DNA of 11,110 nt from Chloroflexota bacterium. Lineage in GTDB: Bacteria > Chloroflexota > Anaerolineae > Caldilineales > Caldilineaceae. The stretch is taken from assembly GCA_003577005.1 (NCBI GenBank), contig QEUW01000262.1:1-11110 (forward strand). The letters run 5' to 3'. The position numbers and the translations under genes are program-made. Below are positions 1 through 7,408 of the stretch, piece by piece (the first letter of the stretch is position 1; each line of letters starts with the position of its first letter). The notes beneath the pieces are model-generated. The model was not told the DNA's origin, searched no databases, and saw only the letters and a program-made list of their open reading frames with translations.

Positions 1-129
1 AACACCCACAAGACCGCCATCCTGGCCGAGTGCCGCATTGCCTGGGGGCTGGCCGAGGAGGCCCGGCTCGATTACCGCTTTCTGCGTGAGCACTTCGCCG
101 GCTTCCTGGCGCGGATAGGGGTATTGTAG
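1..129 (+). CDS. C-terminal fragment of an unidentified protein
   Basis: Frame 1 is open from the first base to a TAG at 127-129 and encodes the last 42 residues of a protein that begins outside the window. The peptide is rich in Ala, Leu, Arg and Glu and looks helical (it contains AECRIAWGLAEEARLDYRFL). It has high-GC third positions, which suggests real coding sequence. I do not recognise the family. It is separated from the CRISPR operon by about 520 non-coding bases, so it is probably not part of that transcription unit. Confidence 0.6.
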   Translation, partial: NTHKTAILAECRIAWGLAEEARLDYRFLREHFAGFLARIGVL

Positions 130-132
130 CAC

Positions 133-149
133 GGGGGCAGGGTGGGGGG
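133..149 (+). other. G-rich tract (possible G-quadruplex)
   Basis: Runs of five, three and six G are separated by CA and T, four bases after the stop codon of the upstream gene. Runs of this kind can form a two-tetrad quadruplex in DNA or RNA. There is no U-tract or hairpin after it, so it is not a standard terminator. Function is unknown. Confidence 0.3.
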
Positions 150-584
150 ATCAGAGGAAGTGATGAAAAGATTCAGAAGAACCGAGGATTTTTCGGGAAG
201 GGAGGTGTGGTAAGGTTTGCTTGGATTGGCGGGTGCGGTTGTCAAAATGGAATAGGAATAGAGTAGATTGGGGTGGTGACTTTTGCGGTAAAGTCTAGCA
301 AAGCTTGTCTCTCACCCCAAATGGATTTGCAAGGTGAAGAGCAATTTCAGCACCACATACTCAGCGGCCCGGATGATCCAGTAGATGCTTTCAACAAAGG
401 TGCTCACCTCGATCCTACACAAGAGTCTACTGTCAGTGACGAGACAGCCGAGCACAATCGATAGCAGGCTAGAAAGCACGTTTGGCCTGGAACCTGACGT
501 AGGGGTCAAGCGGGAGTTTTTGCGCCGGGTGGTGGGGATGCGCGGTGGATTTGGGGTTGACTCCCATGACCGGGCGGGCAATCT

Positions 585-611
585 GCGCGAGGATGGAGCA
601 TCCACCCGCGC
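585..611 (+). promoter_or_regulatory. Imperfect 10-bp hairpin in the operon leader
   Basis: GCGCG (585-589) can pair with CGCGC (607-611), and GGATG (591-595) with CATCC (599-603). The loop is GAG, and a small internal loop (A opposite ACC) lies between the two stem parts. It is 39 bases upstream of the chosen ATG at 651, so if transcribed it would be a stable 5' UTR structure. It has no T-run after it. It could be a regulatory or stabilising structure, or simply chance in GC-rich DNA. Confidence 0.35.
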
Positions 612-614
612 TGT

Positions 615-629
615 CACCCGACGTGGGTG
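615..629 (+). promoter_or_regulatory. Short dyad CACCC-N5-GGGTG before the first operon gene
   Basis: CACCC (615-619) and GGGTG (625-629) are perfect inverted repeats around GACGT. The dyad begins three bases after the 585-611 hairpin and runs into a purine tract (629-645) that probably holds the ribosome binding site for the ATG at 651. As RNA it could partly mask that site; as DNA it could be an operator. The arms are short, so confidence is low. Confidence 0.3.
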
Positions 630-650
630 GGGGGGAAGAGAGAGCAGCAC

Positions 651-1961
651 ATGGCCGAATCGAATATCCCAGAAAGTTGGATGACTGACAATCTTTTCGT
701 ACTGGTGGGAGAAAACCCCTTGCCAAATTATGTGGCGGCGCAACTTTTGCTAAGGTCTGGCGGGACTCTACACCTGGTTTCCTCGCGTGACACACTTGCC
801 ATTGGCAAGCGAATTGCCAATCTGGCGCGCCAGGTTGGCTGTGAGTTTTCATGTCCTGAGCATCCGCCACTGGAGGATCCGGGGAGTCGCTTTGCGATTG
901 TCGATTTCTTCAAAAGAGTCGGACCGCTTAAAGGCTCGGTAGGTCTGCACTACACCGGTGGCACGAAGGCCATGGCGGTACATGCATTTCAAGAGGTTAG
1001 GCAGCAGTATTCGCAAGCGGTTTGCACCTACCTGGACGCGCGGACACTGGAAATGCGCCATGCTGAAGAGCGGGCGCGGATTCCGGTGGGCCTGTCTGTG
1101 AAACCAACCGTGGCCGAATTGGTAACGTTGCATGACATCCCATTAGCCTATTTTTGTATTGCACTTTATGGAAACCTTGTCTCCCTCTACCAGGTGCTGG
1201 CTAAGGCCCATGAGACAGAGGTAGGACAAAACGCTTACAACGAGTGGTGCAAGACGACATTACGACGCCCCAACGGCAGACTTATCGAGAAACGGAGTCA
1301 TCTGCCATTGAATGGTCAGCTATGTTATCCTACTGCTGCGGAGTTGACCGAGGTGGCCGCTGTTATGCGCATCGTATTTGATAGTCCCGGTGATTATTTT
1401 GATCCGGAGCAAGTGCGGCAAAAGTTCACGATGCAACGCGTGGTGCCGAAGGCGACGTCAGGTACAAGTTCGCAACTCATTGAATATGAATCTTCCACAC
1501 CGATGGTTCTGCCCCTTGATGAGCTTGTCCGTTACCTGGATGGAACTTGGGTGGAGCATTTAACTTTAGATGCTTTCAATGCCGTTGACAGCACCTATCG
1601 CCCTCATAACGTTGTCATGTCCTTGAAGAGCGATGAGAAGAAAATCTCATACAACTTTGAGTTCGATGTGGCAGCGATGCGCGGTTACCAACTCTATGCG
1701 ATTAGTTGCACACGCAGCAGTGAGCGTCATCTCTGCAAAAACAAGCTGTTTGAGGCACATCTACGGGCCAAACAGTTCGGCGGCGAAGAGGCCAAAGTTG
1801 GACTTGTCTGCTGCGACAAAGATCCCACCGAACTCCAGAAACAGGTTCAGTCGCTGTGGCGTGAAGGCAAAGAGGAGGTTCGCGTCTTTGGCGCTCAAGA
1901 TCTGCCACATCTGGCCGAGCGATTTTATGATTGGTTGCGCCGTTCAGGAGGGAGTGCATGA
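651..1961 (+). CDS. Card1/Can2-like CARF-domain effector nuclease (DUF1887-type), divergent active site
   Basis: A 436-residue protein with the two-part layout of Card1/Can2 ancillary effectors. The N-terminal CARF domain (about residues 14-150) has the opening strand and loop FVLVGENPLPN (16-26) and the ligand-loop motif HYTGGTKAM (100-108), both typical of cyclic-oligoadenylate sensors. The middle (about 150-290) is helical, possibly winged-helix. The C-terminal domain (about 298-430) matches the PD-(D/E)xK fold of DUF1887, with GTWVE (298-302), FEFDV (336-340), then YAISCTR (349-355) and KNKLFEAHLRA. In Card1 the strand after the E-x-D carries E-x-K; here it reads S352-C-T354. E337, D339 and nearby lysines remain, so activity is uncertain. 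The expected role is a nuclease switched on by cyclic oligoadenylate from the adjacent Cas10. ATG 651 is preferred because a purine-rich GGGGGAAGAG lies upstream; GTG 627 and ATG 681 are alternatives, and 681 would begin right at the CARF strand. The stop overlaps cas10 by four bases. Confidence 0.85.
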   Translation: MAESNIPESWMTDNLFVLVGENPLPNYVAAQLLLRSGGTLHLVSSRDTLAIGKRIANLARQVGCEFSCPEHPPLEDPGSRFAIVDFFKRVGPLKGSVGLHYTGGTKAMAVHAFQEVRQQYSQAVCTYLDARTLEMRHAEERARIPVGLSVKPTVAELVTLHDIPLAYFCIALYGNLVSLYQVLAKAHETEVGQNAYNEWCKTTLRRPNGRLIEKRSHLPLNGQLCYPTAAELTEVAAVMRIVFDSPGDYFDPEQVRQKFTMQRVVPKATSGTSSQLIEYESSTPMVLPLDELVRYLDGTWVEHLTLDAFNAVDSTYRPHNVVMSLKSDEKKISYNFEFDVAAMRGYQLYAISCTRSSERHLCKNKLFEAHLRAKQFGGEEAKVGLVCCDKDPTELQKQVQSLWREGKEEVRVFGAQDLPHLAERFYDWLRRSGGSA

Positions 1962-3640
1962 GTGATTTCACTCTGGTTGTCGTCGATACAGCCAAAATTC
2001 AGCCCTACATCTTTGGCAGCAACCGGCTGCGCGAGAATGTAGGTGCATCACATCTGGTGCATCTGGCAACGGGCGGCTGGCTCAAAAGTGAGCCAGAAAC
2101 ATTATTGCCACCCAACCATAACGTTGTCGAGGGCACTCTTCCTATCAAAAATGGGGCCGGGATCGAAGCTGGCGCTTTCGATGCCGAAGTCCTCTACGCC
2201 GGCGGTGGTAACACGGCAATCCTGTTTCGCGATGAGACCCATGCTACGGCCTTTGCCCGTAAGCTGAGTGAGCGCGTGCTCTGCGAAGCGCCGGGATTGG
2301 ATGTGGTCATCTGGCGACAGGCATTTGCCTGGCAAGCTTCACTGGCCGCAGCTTTGGATGTCGCCTTCAAACAGTTAGGAAAGAAAAAGCGCGAGCGAGA
2401 ATTCACGCACCCATTGTTGGGGTTAAGCGTCACTGCGGCCTGCCGTTCAACCGGATTGCCGGCGAATAAAGAACGGAGGCCGCCAGGCGAAGCTGACTTT
2501 ATTCCGCTTTCATCTACGGCTCTTGCCAAATGGGAGCAAAACGAACCAGCTAAGCGGCGGCTCCGACGAGAACTATTGCACCTGTCCGATGGTCGATCAG
2601 CATTTGCGGCTGATTTTAACTTTCCTGACGACTTTGACCACCTCGGTCGTGCGCTGGGCGAGCAGAGCTACATTGCTGTGGTTCATGCTGATGGTAATGG
2701 TATGGGTAAGCTCTTTGATACGTTGAACGAAGTTTATCTCACTCGGAGCGGGGACGGCAATCGGGCATACATCACCAAATTACGCGATCTCTCAGAACAG
2801 GTGAATTCCTTGGGCCAGAATGCGTTGCGCGAAGTTGTACGTAAGGTCTGGGAGTGGAATAATATAGCTGTCAAGGACGGCGGGCCTCTCCTCGCACCCT
2901 TTGAGGACGACCAAGGACAGAAATATCTATCGATCCGCCCCATCGTCTTTGGCGGTGATGATGTCACCTTTGTCTGCGATGGGCGCATCGGTTTGTGGGC
3001 AGCACAGACCTTCTTGGAGCAATTTAGCCAAACGCCCATTCAGCTTGATGATGGCCCGCGAACACTGCACGCCGCAGCTGGCGTTGCTATTGTCAAGGTG
3101 CATTATCCCTTTGCCCGCGCCTACGAATTGAGCGAACGGCTTTGCAAAGATGCAAAAAGTGAAATGGGGCGTGAACGGTCAACCTTAGACTGGCATGTTG
3201 CGCAGAGTGGCCTGTTTGGCGCCTTGTCCGAGATTCGCACTAGAGAATATCAACAGCGAGAAGATGGCAAGACAAAGCACTCCTTACTCATGCGTCCACT
3301 CCTGCTAAATAACGCAAACGGACAATGGCGCACCTGGGACAACTTTGTCCAAATTGCTCAGGAACTGCGCGACCGTGAACGTTGGCCCCGGAACAAGGTG
3401 CTCGACCTGCGTTCCGCATTGACCGATGGCCCGGCAGCTGTGAGCCGTTTTGTTGCCAACTATCGCGGCGAATTGCCGTTATTATCCCATCCACCTCTCG
3501 GCAATACTCAGTACCGTCAAATGGGATGGCATCAAGCAGATGATCAAAACCGGGCGGTCTATTTTGACGCCATTGAGATGATCGATCAGTTGCTCCCTGA
3601 TGCAACAATGGCGCAATCTGCAAAGGAGGTCCAGCAATGA
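1958..3640 (+). CDS. cas10: Cas10 large subunit, HD-less, with intact GGDD cyclase motif
   Basis: A 560-residue signature protein of type III CRISPR systems and the cyclic-oligoadenylate synthase of the effector complex. The sequence opens directly with the first palm-type domain: VVVDTAKIQPYIFGSNRLRE followed by NVGASHLV, the Q-x-F/Y-I...LR..GAS pattern of Cas10/Cmr2. The second palm has HADGNGMGKLF (243-253, metal-binding D245) and GGDD (332-335). There is no N-terminal HD nuclease domain, as is typical of type III-D. The usual zinc-ribbon region is reduced to a single Cys in CRSTGLPANK, with no C-x-x-C pairs. The C-terminal part is helical. ATG 1958 has AGGAGG at 1946-1951 with six bases of spacing and overlaps the CARF stop as ATGA, so I prefer it to any start further upstream. 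It ends overlapping the next gene by four bases. Confidence 0.95.
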   Translation: MSDFTLVVVDTAKIQPYIFGSNRLRENVGASHLVHLATGGWLKSEPETLLPPNHNVVEGTLPIKNGAGIEAGAFDAEVLYAGGGNTAILFRDETHATAFARKLSERVLCEAPGLDVVIWRQAFAWQASLAAALDVAFKQLGKKKREREFTHPLLGLSVTAACRSTGLPANKERRPPGEADFIPLSSTALAKWEQNEPAKRRLRRELLHLSDGRSAFAADFNFPDDFDHLGRALGEQSYIAVVHADGNGMGKLFDTLNEVYLTRSGDGNRAYITKLRDLSEQVNSLGQNALREVVRKVWEWNNIAVKDGGPLLAPFEDDQGQKYLSIRPIVFGGDDVTFVCDGRIGLWAAQTFLEQFSQTPIQLDDGPRTLHAAAGVAIVKVHYPFARAYELSERLCKDAKSEMGRERSTLDWHVAQSGLFGALSEIRTREYQQREDGKTKHSLLMRPLLLNNANGQWRTWDNFVQIAQELRDRERWPRNKVLDLRSALTDGPAAVSRFVANYRGELPLLSHPPLGNTQYRQMGWHQADDQNRAVYFDAIEMIDQLLPDATMAQSAKEVQQ

Positions 3641-4299
3641 TCTCGGTTTGGCTCTGGTTTGAACTGGAGAGCGATGCCGTATTTGGCCGAGGCAGCAGTG
3701 TGCCAGGTCTTGTCGATCAGGAGATTGCGCTTGACACGGACGGTTGCCCCTATCTGCATGGCCGCACGTTGAAAGGATTGTTAAGTGAGGCATGTGCTGA
3801 CTTACTCTACGCACTGGGAGAGCCATCCAGTAGTGGGTGGTGGACACGAGTCGCTGACCGTCTCTTCGGCGTGCCGGGGAGCGATCTGACTACGCAGGGC
3901 ATCCTCCATGTGGGCCATGCTACCTTGTCTGACGGGTTGCGCCGGGCGGTTCGAGGTGAAATCGAGGCCAAACAATGGACACGTGAAGAGGTTACTGCTT
4001 CGCTCACGACCATTCGCCAGCAGACAGCGCTTTTTACTGACGGCGCGCCTGACAAGGGGACGCTGCGCACCGCCCGTGTGATTCTGCGCGGCGTGCTTTT
4101 CACTGCTCACCTCAATTTTCATACCGAAACCCTAACCGATGGTGAAAAGGGTCTCATCGCGGCTTGTGTCAAAGGGTTGCGTCGTGCGGGTACAGCGCGC
4201 AATCGAGGGCGTGGGCGCCTGCGCGCCTGGCTCGAAGATGACACCAACCAAGTGCTAGATGCCTGGTACGACCACTTTCGCAAGGAGGTGTGTGGATGA
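3637..4299 (+). CDS. cas7: Single-domain Cas7 (Csm3-like) RAMP backbone subunit
   Basis: A 220-residue RAMP protein, the size of a single Cas7/Csm3 backbone subunit that wraps crRNA and cuts target RNA. The N-terminal part has GRGSSVPGLVDQEIALDTDG (17-36), then LHGRTLKGLLSEA, the counterpart of the usual PGSSLKGALR motif. By position, D27 in LVDQ corresponds to the conserved Csm3 aspartate that cleaves target RNA. The C-terminal glycine-rich loop is GTARNRGRGRLRAW (185-198). It has an ideal GGAGG (3625-3629) seven bases before its ATG and overlaps cas10 upstream and csx10 downstream by four bases each. In fused III-D variants the order Cas7-Cas5-Cas11 occurs in one chain; here Cas7 directly precedes the Cas5-like Csx10 as separate genes. 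Confidence 0.9.
   Translation: MISVWLWFELESDAVFGRGSSVPGLVDQEIALDTDGCPYLHGRTLKGLLSEACADLLYALGEPSSSGWWTRVADRLFGVPGSDLTTQGILHVGHATLSDGLRRAVRGEIEAKQWTREEVTASLTTIRQQTALFTDGAPDKGTLRTARVILRGVLFTAHLNFHTETLTDGEKGLIAACVKGLRRAGTARNRGRGRLRAWLEDDTNQVLDAWYDHFRKEVCG
4282..4289 (+). promoter_or_regulatory. Shine-Dalgarno site that fixes the csx10 start
   Basis: AAGGAGGT at 4282-4289 ends six bases before ATG 4296. The in-frame GTG at 4290 directly abuts this site and cannot be used efficiently. The ATG is therefore the real start, and it overlaps the previous stop as ATGA. Confidence 0.8.
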
Positions 4300-5855
4300 T
4301 TGCGTTGACCTACCGATTGACCCTGCAAGAACCGGTGCTGGCCACAGCACTAGATGGTGAACCGAATAGCGCCGTCTCGTATGATTATATTCCTGGGAGC
4401 ATGATCCGTGGTCTGGTGGCTGCAGAGTTGGCGCGCCCAACCGTAGACCTGGCAACGACTGAACGCGAATTGCTCTTTTCTGGCGAGGTGCGTTATCTGC
4501 ATGCCTATCCGGCTTTGCGAGAGGGGGAGCGTAGCATACCTGCGCCCCGTTCGTGGCGTAAAGACAAGGTAGACTTAGATAATTTGCTGATCGAAGATCA
4601 TGCTTTGATGAATGAGTGCGAAAGCGATTTTCTCAACGGTACAAGAGACACCGCAGGCTTCGTAACTGTTGATGGAAAGCAGGCAACGTTTGTGGACTCC
4701 AAGCGCCAAATCACCGTTCATACCTTGCGTGATCGCTTTGCCGGACGGCCGCGCCGTGGATTGGGCGCTGTATACCAGTATGACGCACTGGCGCCAGGAT
4801 CGCACTTCTACGGTGCGGTGCTTGTGGCCGATCTCTCCCAAGCTAAGAGGCTCAGGGAGCTATTGCCTGTAGGCGAATACCGCATCGGCGGCGCTCGAAC
4901 AGCCGGCTATGGGTTGGTCTGGCTGGACGATGTGCAGATTGCCGATCCCTGGCTAGAGTATGAACCAGCATCGTCATCGATTGCGGCGGGCCAGCAGTTT
5001 ATTGTAACCCTACTGAGTGATGCGATCCTGCGTGACGAGCGGGGAGCAACCTGTACCGATCTGTTGCCGGTGTTGCAGTTACCTGTGGTCTGTGAGGTAG
5101 CGTTCAAACAAGTAACGGCGGTGGGGGGCTTCAACCGCAAATGGGGAATGCCTTTGCCACAAGAGCAGGCATTGCAGGCCGGTAGTGTCTTTGTATTGCG
5201 CGCTACGACAGATATCGCCCAGCAACAACTACAAACACTGATCGAGACCGGCGTGGGCGAGCGTCGTGCTGAAGGCTTTGGCCGTCTGGCTTTTGGCTGG
5301 CAATACGAAGAGGTGTTGCGCCAAACCAAGCCTGACAAACAACACGATGAGATAGCCTCTGTCACATTGACCAGCCGAGAGAGAACGATCGCACGACGTA
5401 TGGCAACGCGCCGCCGTCGTTTGTCATTGGAACGCGGTCTGGCAGTTGCAATCCGTGACAAGACACGTGAAGAACCGCCCAACCGTCCACCCAATAGCCA
5501 GCTATCACGCGTGCGTATCATTGTGCGAAGTGCGCTCAAGGAGCGTGACCCAAGCCGTGTGCTTGATCTTTTCCGCGATGACGATCGGAATTATCGCGCG
5601 CTTCGGCGCAACGCCCGCCAGAAATTTGACCGCTGTCGCCTTGGTCAAGGGGAAGATGCTCCTCGCCTTAGCACCTGGATCAGCGAGCTTTGCAAAAACC
5701 CGGAAAGCATCTGGGATGGGCCGCTGAATCGTGAGGATCAATCATTGGGTGGGGAAACGCCAGAAACAGGATGGCTTGCCGAAGAATACGCCCTCCGGTT
5801 GATCGATGGGGTGCTGGAAGAGTTGATGCGGCAGAATCGCAAGGGAGGTAAGTAA
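4296..5855 (+). CDS. csx10: Csx10, type III-D Cas5-like RAMP with helical C-terminal extension
   Basis: A 519-residue protein recognised as Csx10, the Cas5-group RAMP that is diagnostic of type III-D and holds the crRNA 5' handle region of the complex. The N-terminus is typical: LTYRLTLQEPVLATAL, then VSYDYIPGSMIRG, RYLHAYPAL and a TVHTLRDRFAGRPRRG stretch. Two RAMP glycine-rich loops are visible: GEYRIGGARTAGYG (193-206) closing the first RRM-like half and GVGERRAEGFGR (319-330) closing the second. Residues from about 340 to 519 form an extension full of Arg, Glu and Lys that looks helical (RERTIARRMATRRRRL, SRVRIIVRSALKE, YALRLIDGVLEELMRQN). No separate small subunit is encoded nearby, so this region may serve as Cas11; that is inference. 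It overlaps cas7 by four bases upstream and the double Cas7 by one base (TAATG). Confidence 0.93.
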   Translation: MIALTYRLTLQEPVLATALDGEPNSAVSYDYIPGSMIRGLVAAELARPTVDLATTERELLFSGEVRYLHAYPALREGERSIPAPRSWRKDKVDLDNLLIEDHALMNECESDFLNGTRDTAGFVTVDGKQATFVDSKRQITVHTLRDRFAGRPRRGLGAVYQYDALAPGSHFYGAVLVADLSQAKRLRELLPVGEYRIGGARTAGYGLVWLDDVQIADPWLEYEPASSSIAAGQQFIVTLLSDAILRDERGATCTDLLPVLQLPVVCEVAFKQVTAVGGFNRKWGMPLPQEQALQAGSVFVLRATTDIAQQQLQTLIETGVGERRAEGFGRLAFGWQYEEVLRQTKPDKQHDEIASVTLTSRERTIARRMATRRRRLSLERGLAVAIRDKTREEPPNRPPNSQLSRVRIIVRSALKERDPSRVLDLFRDDDRNYRALRRNARQKFDRCRLGQGEDAPRLSTWISELCKNPESIWDGPLNREDQSLGGETPETGWLAEEYALRLIDGVLEELMRQNRKGGK

Positions 5856-7408
5856 TGCCGGGCCACCACAGTAACCCACGTAAGCTTCGCGGACGAATTT
5901 CGATCAGCGGTGAACTGCAATTGACCACGGTTGCCCATTTCGGCAGCGGACAGGCGCGCGGCGATGCCCTGGTCGACATGTCCCTGCTGGTGGATGACGC
6001 CGATGGCGTTGCGCGGGCGCTCATCCCTGGCACAACAATTGCCGGCGCGCTACGCAATTATCTGCGTGAACAGTTGCTCGGCTATGAAGCTCCCGAATCG
6101 GAGACGGAATTCACACCGATCACCTATCTTTTTGGACCACCGCGTCAGGCGCGCGATCAGCGCAAAGGTAGGGGAGAACAGATCGGGTGGGATCAAAGTC
6201 TGTTGATTGTTGATGACGCATTGGTGCGCCCAGAAAGCCAGAATTTGACTCTGCGCGATGGGGTGCGCATCGATCCTGAGACGGGTACGGCTCTGGTTGA
6301 ACAACGTGCCGATGATCTTGAGGCAGGCGCCAAGTTTGATGTCGAACTGCTCGGGGCAGGCGCCATCTTTGACCTGCACTTTGAACTGTTGTGGACCGAA
6401 CGTCATCCGGCCGAAGAGTTGCTGCCTTATGTCGTTGCTGCGCTGCAAGGACTGGAAAATGGCGAAATCCGGCTGGGACTGCGGAAGCGGCGTGGCTATG
6501 GGCAATGCCGTGTTCGCAACTGGGCGGTGAGTCAGTATGATTTAATGCAACCAGCAGATCTGTGCGCCTGGTTGGAGACACCTACGTTGGCGCATCGGCC
6601 CAATGCTCGCTCTGGCGCTCAGATCGCTCAAGTGCTTCAAACCACGGCTCCAGATGAGGCAGATCAGCGGCGTCAGTTTCGATTGAATGCCACCTTCGGC
6701 TTGGCTGGTTCTTCGGTGCTCATCCGCTCTGGCTTTGGCGAAGCCGACAGTGGCCCTGACATGGAGCATCTACACGCGCTGAATGCTGAGGGCAAGCACG
6801 TCCCGGTCATTTCCGGCACGAGTTGGGCTGGCATCATGCGCCACCGGGCCTTACGGATTGCCAAAACCCTGGCCGGGGGGAATGTAGATCATGGTCGAGG
6901 GCCAGAACAGATGATCAGTGCGCTGTTTGGTGATATGCCAGAAGGTACACAAAGATCAAAGGCAAGTCGGGTCACTGTAAACGAGACTGAAGTGCGGTAT
7001 GGACAACATCTCTATCAAACTCGAGTGCGTATCGATCGGTTTACGGGCGGAGCTTTCCCTACTGGGTTGTTTGAACAGGTGCCGGTTTATGGACGGCCAG
7101 AGACAATGATTGACTTTGCTTTACATATACGCGACCCAAAGGAGTATGAGATCGGTCTGATGCTCCTGGTATTGAAAGACCTGTGGACGAGCGATTTACC
7201 GGTGGGTGGCGAGGCAAGCGTTGGTCGCGGCCGATTGCAAGGAATTGAGGCGGAGCTGCGGTTGCCCAACCAGCAGCCGATCATGCTGACACAAGCCCAA
7301 CCCGCATTGGGGATTACCAGCGAGCAGCGCGCCTATCTGCAGCGCAAGGTTGATGCCTTATGGCAATACTTACAGCCCACGACGGAGGATGCCAATGCCA
7401 CCAACTAG
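5855..7408 (+). CDS. Tandem Cas7-Cas7 fusion RAMP subunit (Cas7-2x type)
   Basis: A 517-residue protein made of two Cas7/Csm3-like domains in one chain, so it fills two backbone positions. Domain 1 (about 10-225) has HFGSGQARGDALVDMSLLVD, the motif IPGTTIAGALR (57-67) and the glycine-rich loop RLGLRKRRGYGQ (206-217). Domain 2 (about 265-465) repeats the pattern: PDMEHL with D302, VISGTSWAGIMRH, then VRIDRFTGGAF (D394) and GGEASVGRGRLQG (451-463). D41 and D302 lie at the positions of the RNA-cleaving aspartate of Csm3, 17-18 residues before the P/S-G-T motif, so both domains are candidates for target RNA cutting. GGGAGGT (5843-5849) gives a well-spaced ATG at 5855. The architecture matches Cas7-2x of the described III-D variants. 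The C-terminal end overlaps csx19 by 14 bases. Confidence 0.92.
   Translation: MPGHHSNPRKLRGRISISGELQLTTVAHFGSGQARGDALVDMSLLVDDADGVARALIPGTTIAGALRNYLREQLLGYEAPESETEFTPITYLFGPPRQARDQRKGRGEQIGWDQSLLIVDDALVRPESQNLTLRDGVRIDPETGTALVEQRADDLEAGAKFDVELLGAGAIFDLHFELLWTERHPAEELLPYVVAALQGLENGEIRLGLRKRRGYGQCRVRNWAVSQYDLMQPADLCAWLETPTLAHRPNARSGAQIAQVLQTTAPDEADQRRQFRLNATFGLAGSSVLIRSGFGEADSGPDMEHLHALNAEGKHVPVISGTSWAGIMRHRALRIAKTLAGGNVDHGRGPEQMISALFGDMPEGTQRSKASRVTVNETEVRYGQHLYQTRVRIDRFTGGAFPTGLFEQVPVYGRPETMIDFALHIRDPKEYEIGLMLLVLKDLWTSDLPVGGEASVGRGRLQGIEAELRLPNQQPIMLTQAQPALGITSEQRAYLQRKVDALWQYLQPTTEDANATN
7384..7388 (+). promoter_or_regulatory. Shine-Dalgarno site that fixes the csx19 start
   Basis: GGAGG at 7384-7388 is six bases from ATG 7395 but directly touches the in-frame ATG at 7389. 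A more distant ATG at 7350 has no comparable site. The gene is therefore best started at 7395, inside the last codons of the preceding gene. Confidence 0.7.

Larger units (their letters stand above)
130..650. other. Intergenic leader region upstream of the type III-D operon
   Basis: No convincing gene is found in this 521-base stretch on either strand. The short open frames have no recognisable domain, no good ribosome site and no consistent codon bias. It begins with a G-rich tract (133-149) just after the upstream stop codon and ends with two dyads and a purine tract (585-645) next to the first operon start. Candidate promoter elements are weak: TTGTCA at 239-244 with TAGATT at 264-269 (spacing 19), and TTGACT at 557-562 with only a poor -10 near 580. 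The operon promoter must lie here or further upstream. I see no CRISPR repeat-spacer pattern and no clear factor-independent terminator. Confidence 0.6.

Noticed and set aside
127..160. Possible terminator after the upstream gene
   Set aside because: The region is G-rich but has neither a stable inverted repeat nor a T-run, so a factor-independent terminator is not supported.
273..464. 63-residue plus-strand open frame in the leader
   Set aside because: It begins with GTG without a ribosome site, has no recognisable motif and no codon bias, and is not adjacent to another gene.
627..650. GTG 627 as the start of the CARF gene
   Set aside because: It would add eight residues from the purine tract, lacks an upstream Shine-Dalgarno site, and the tract itself is better explained as the ribosome site for ATG 651.
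312..743. 143-residue open frame on the minus strand spanning the leader and the start of the CARF gene
   Set aside because: It overlaps the well-supported CARF gene, shows no recognisable domain, and its C-terminal hydrophobic stretch is too little to claim a transposase or membrane protein remnant.
651..1961. Identification of the CARF protein as Csm6/Csx1
   Set aside because: No HEPN R-x4-6-H motif is evident in the C-terminal part; the G-T-W-V-E and F-E-F-D-V pattern fits the DUF1887/Card1-type fold instead.
4907..5539. 210-residue minus-strand open frame opposite csx10
   Set aside because: It is rich in Ser, Arg and Cys with no domain, as expected for the antisense of a GC-rich gene; the plus strand encodes clear Csx10 motifs throughout.
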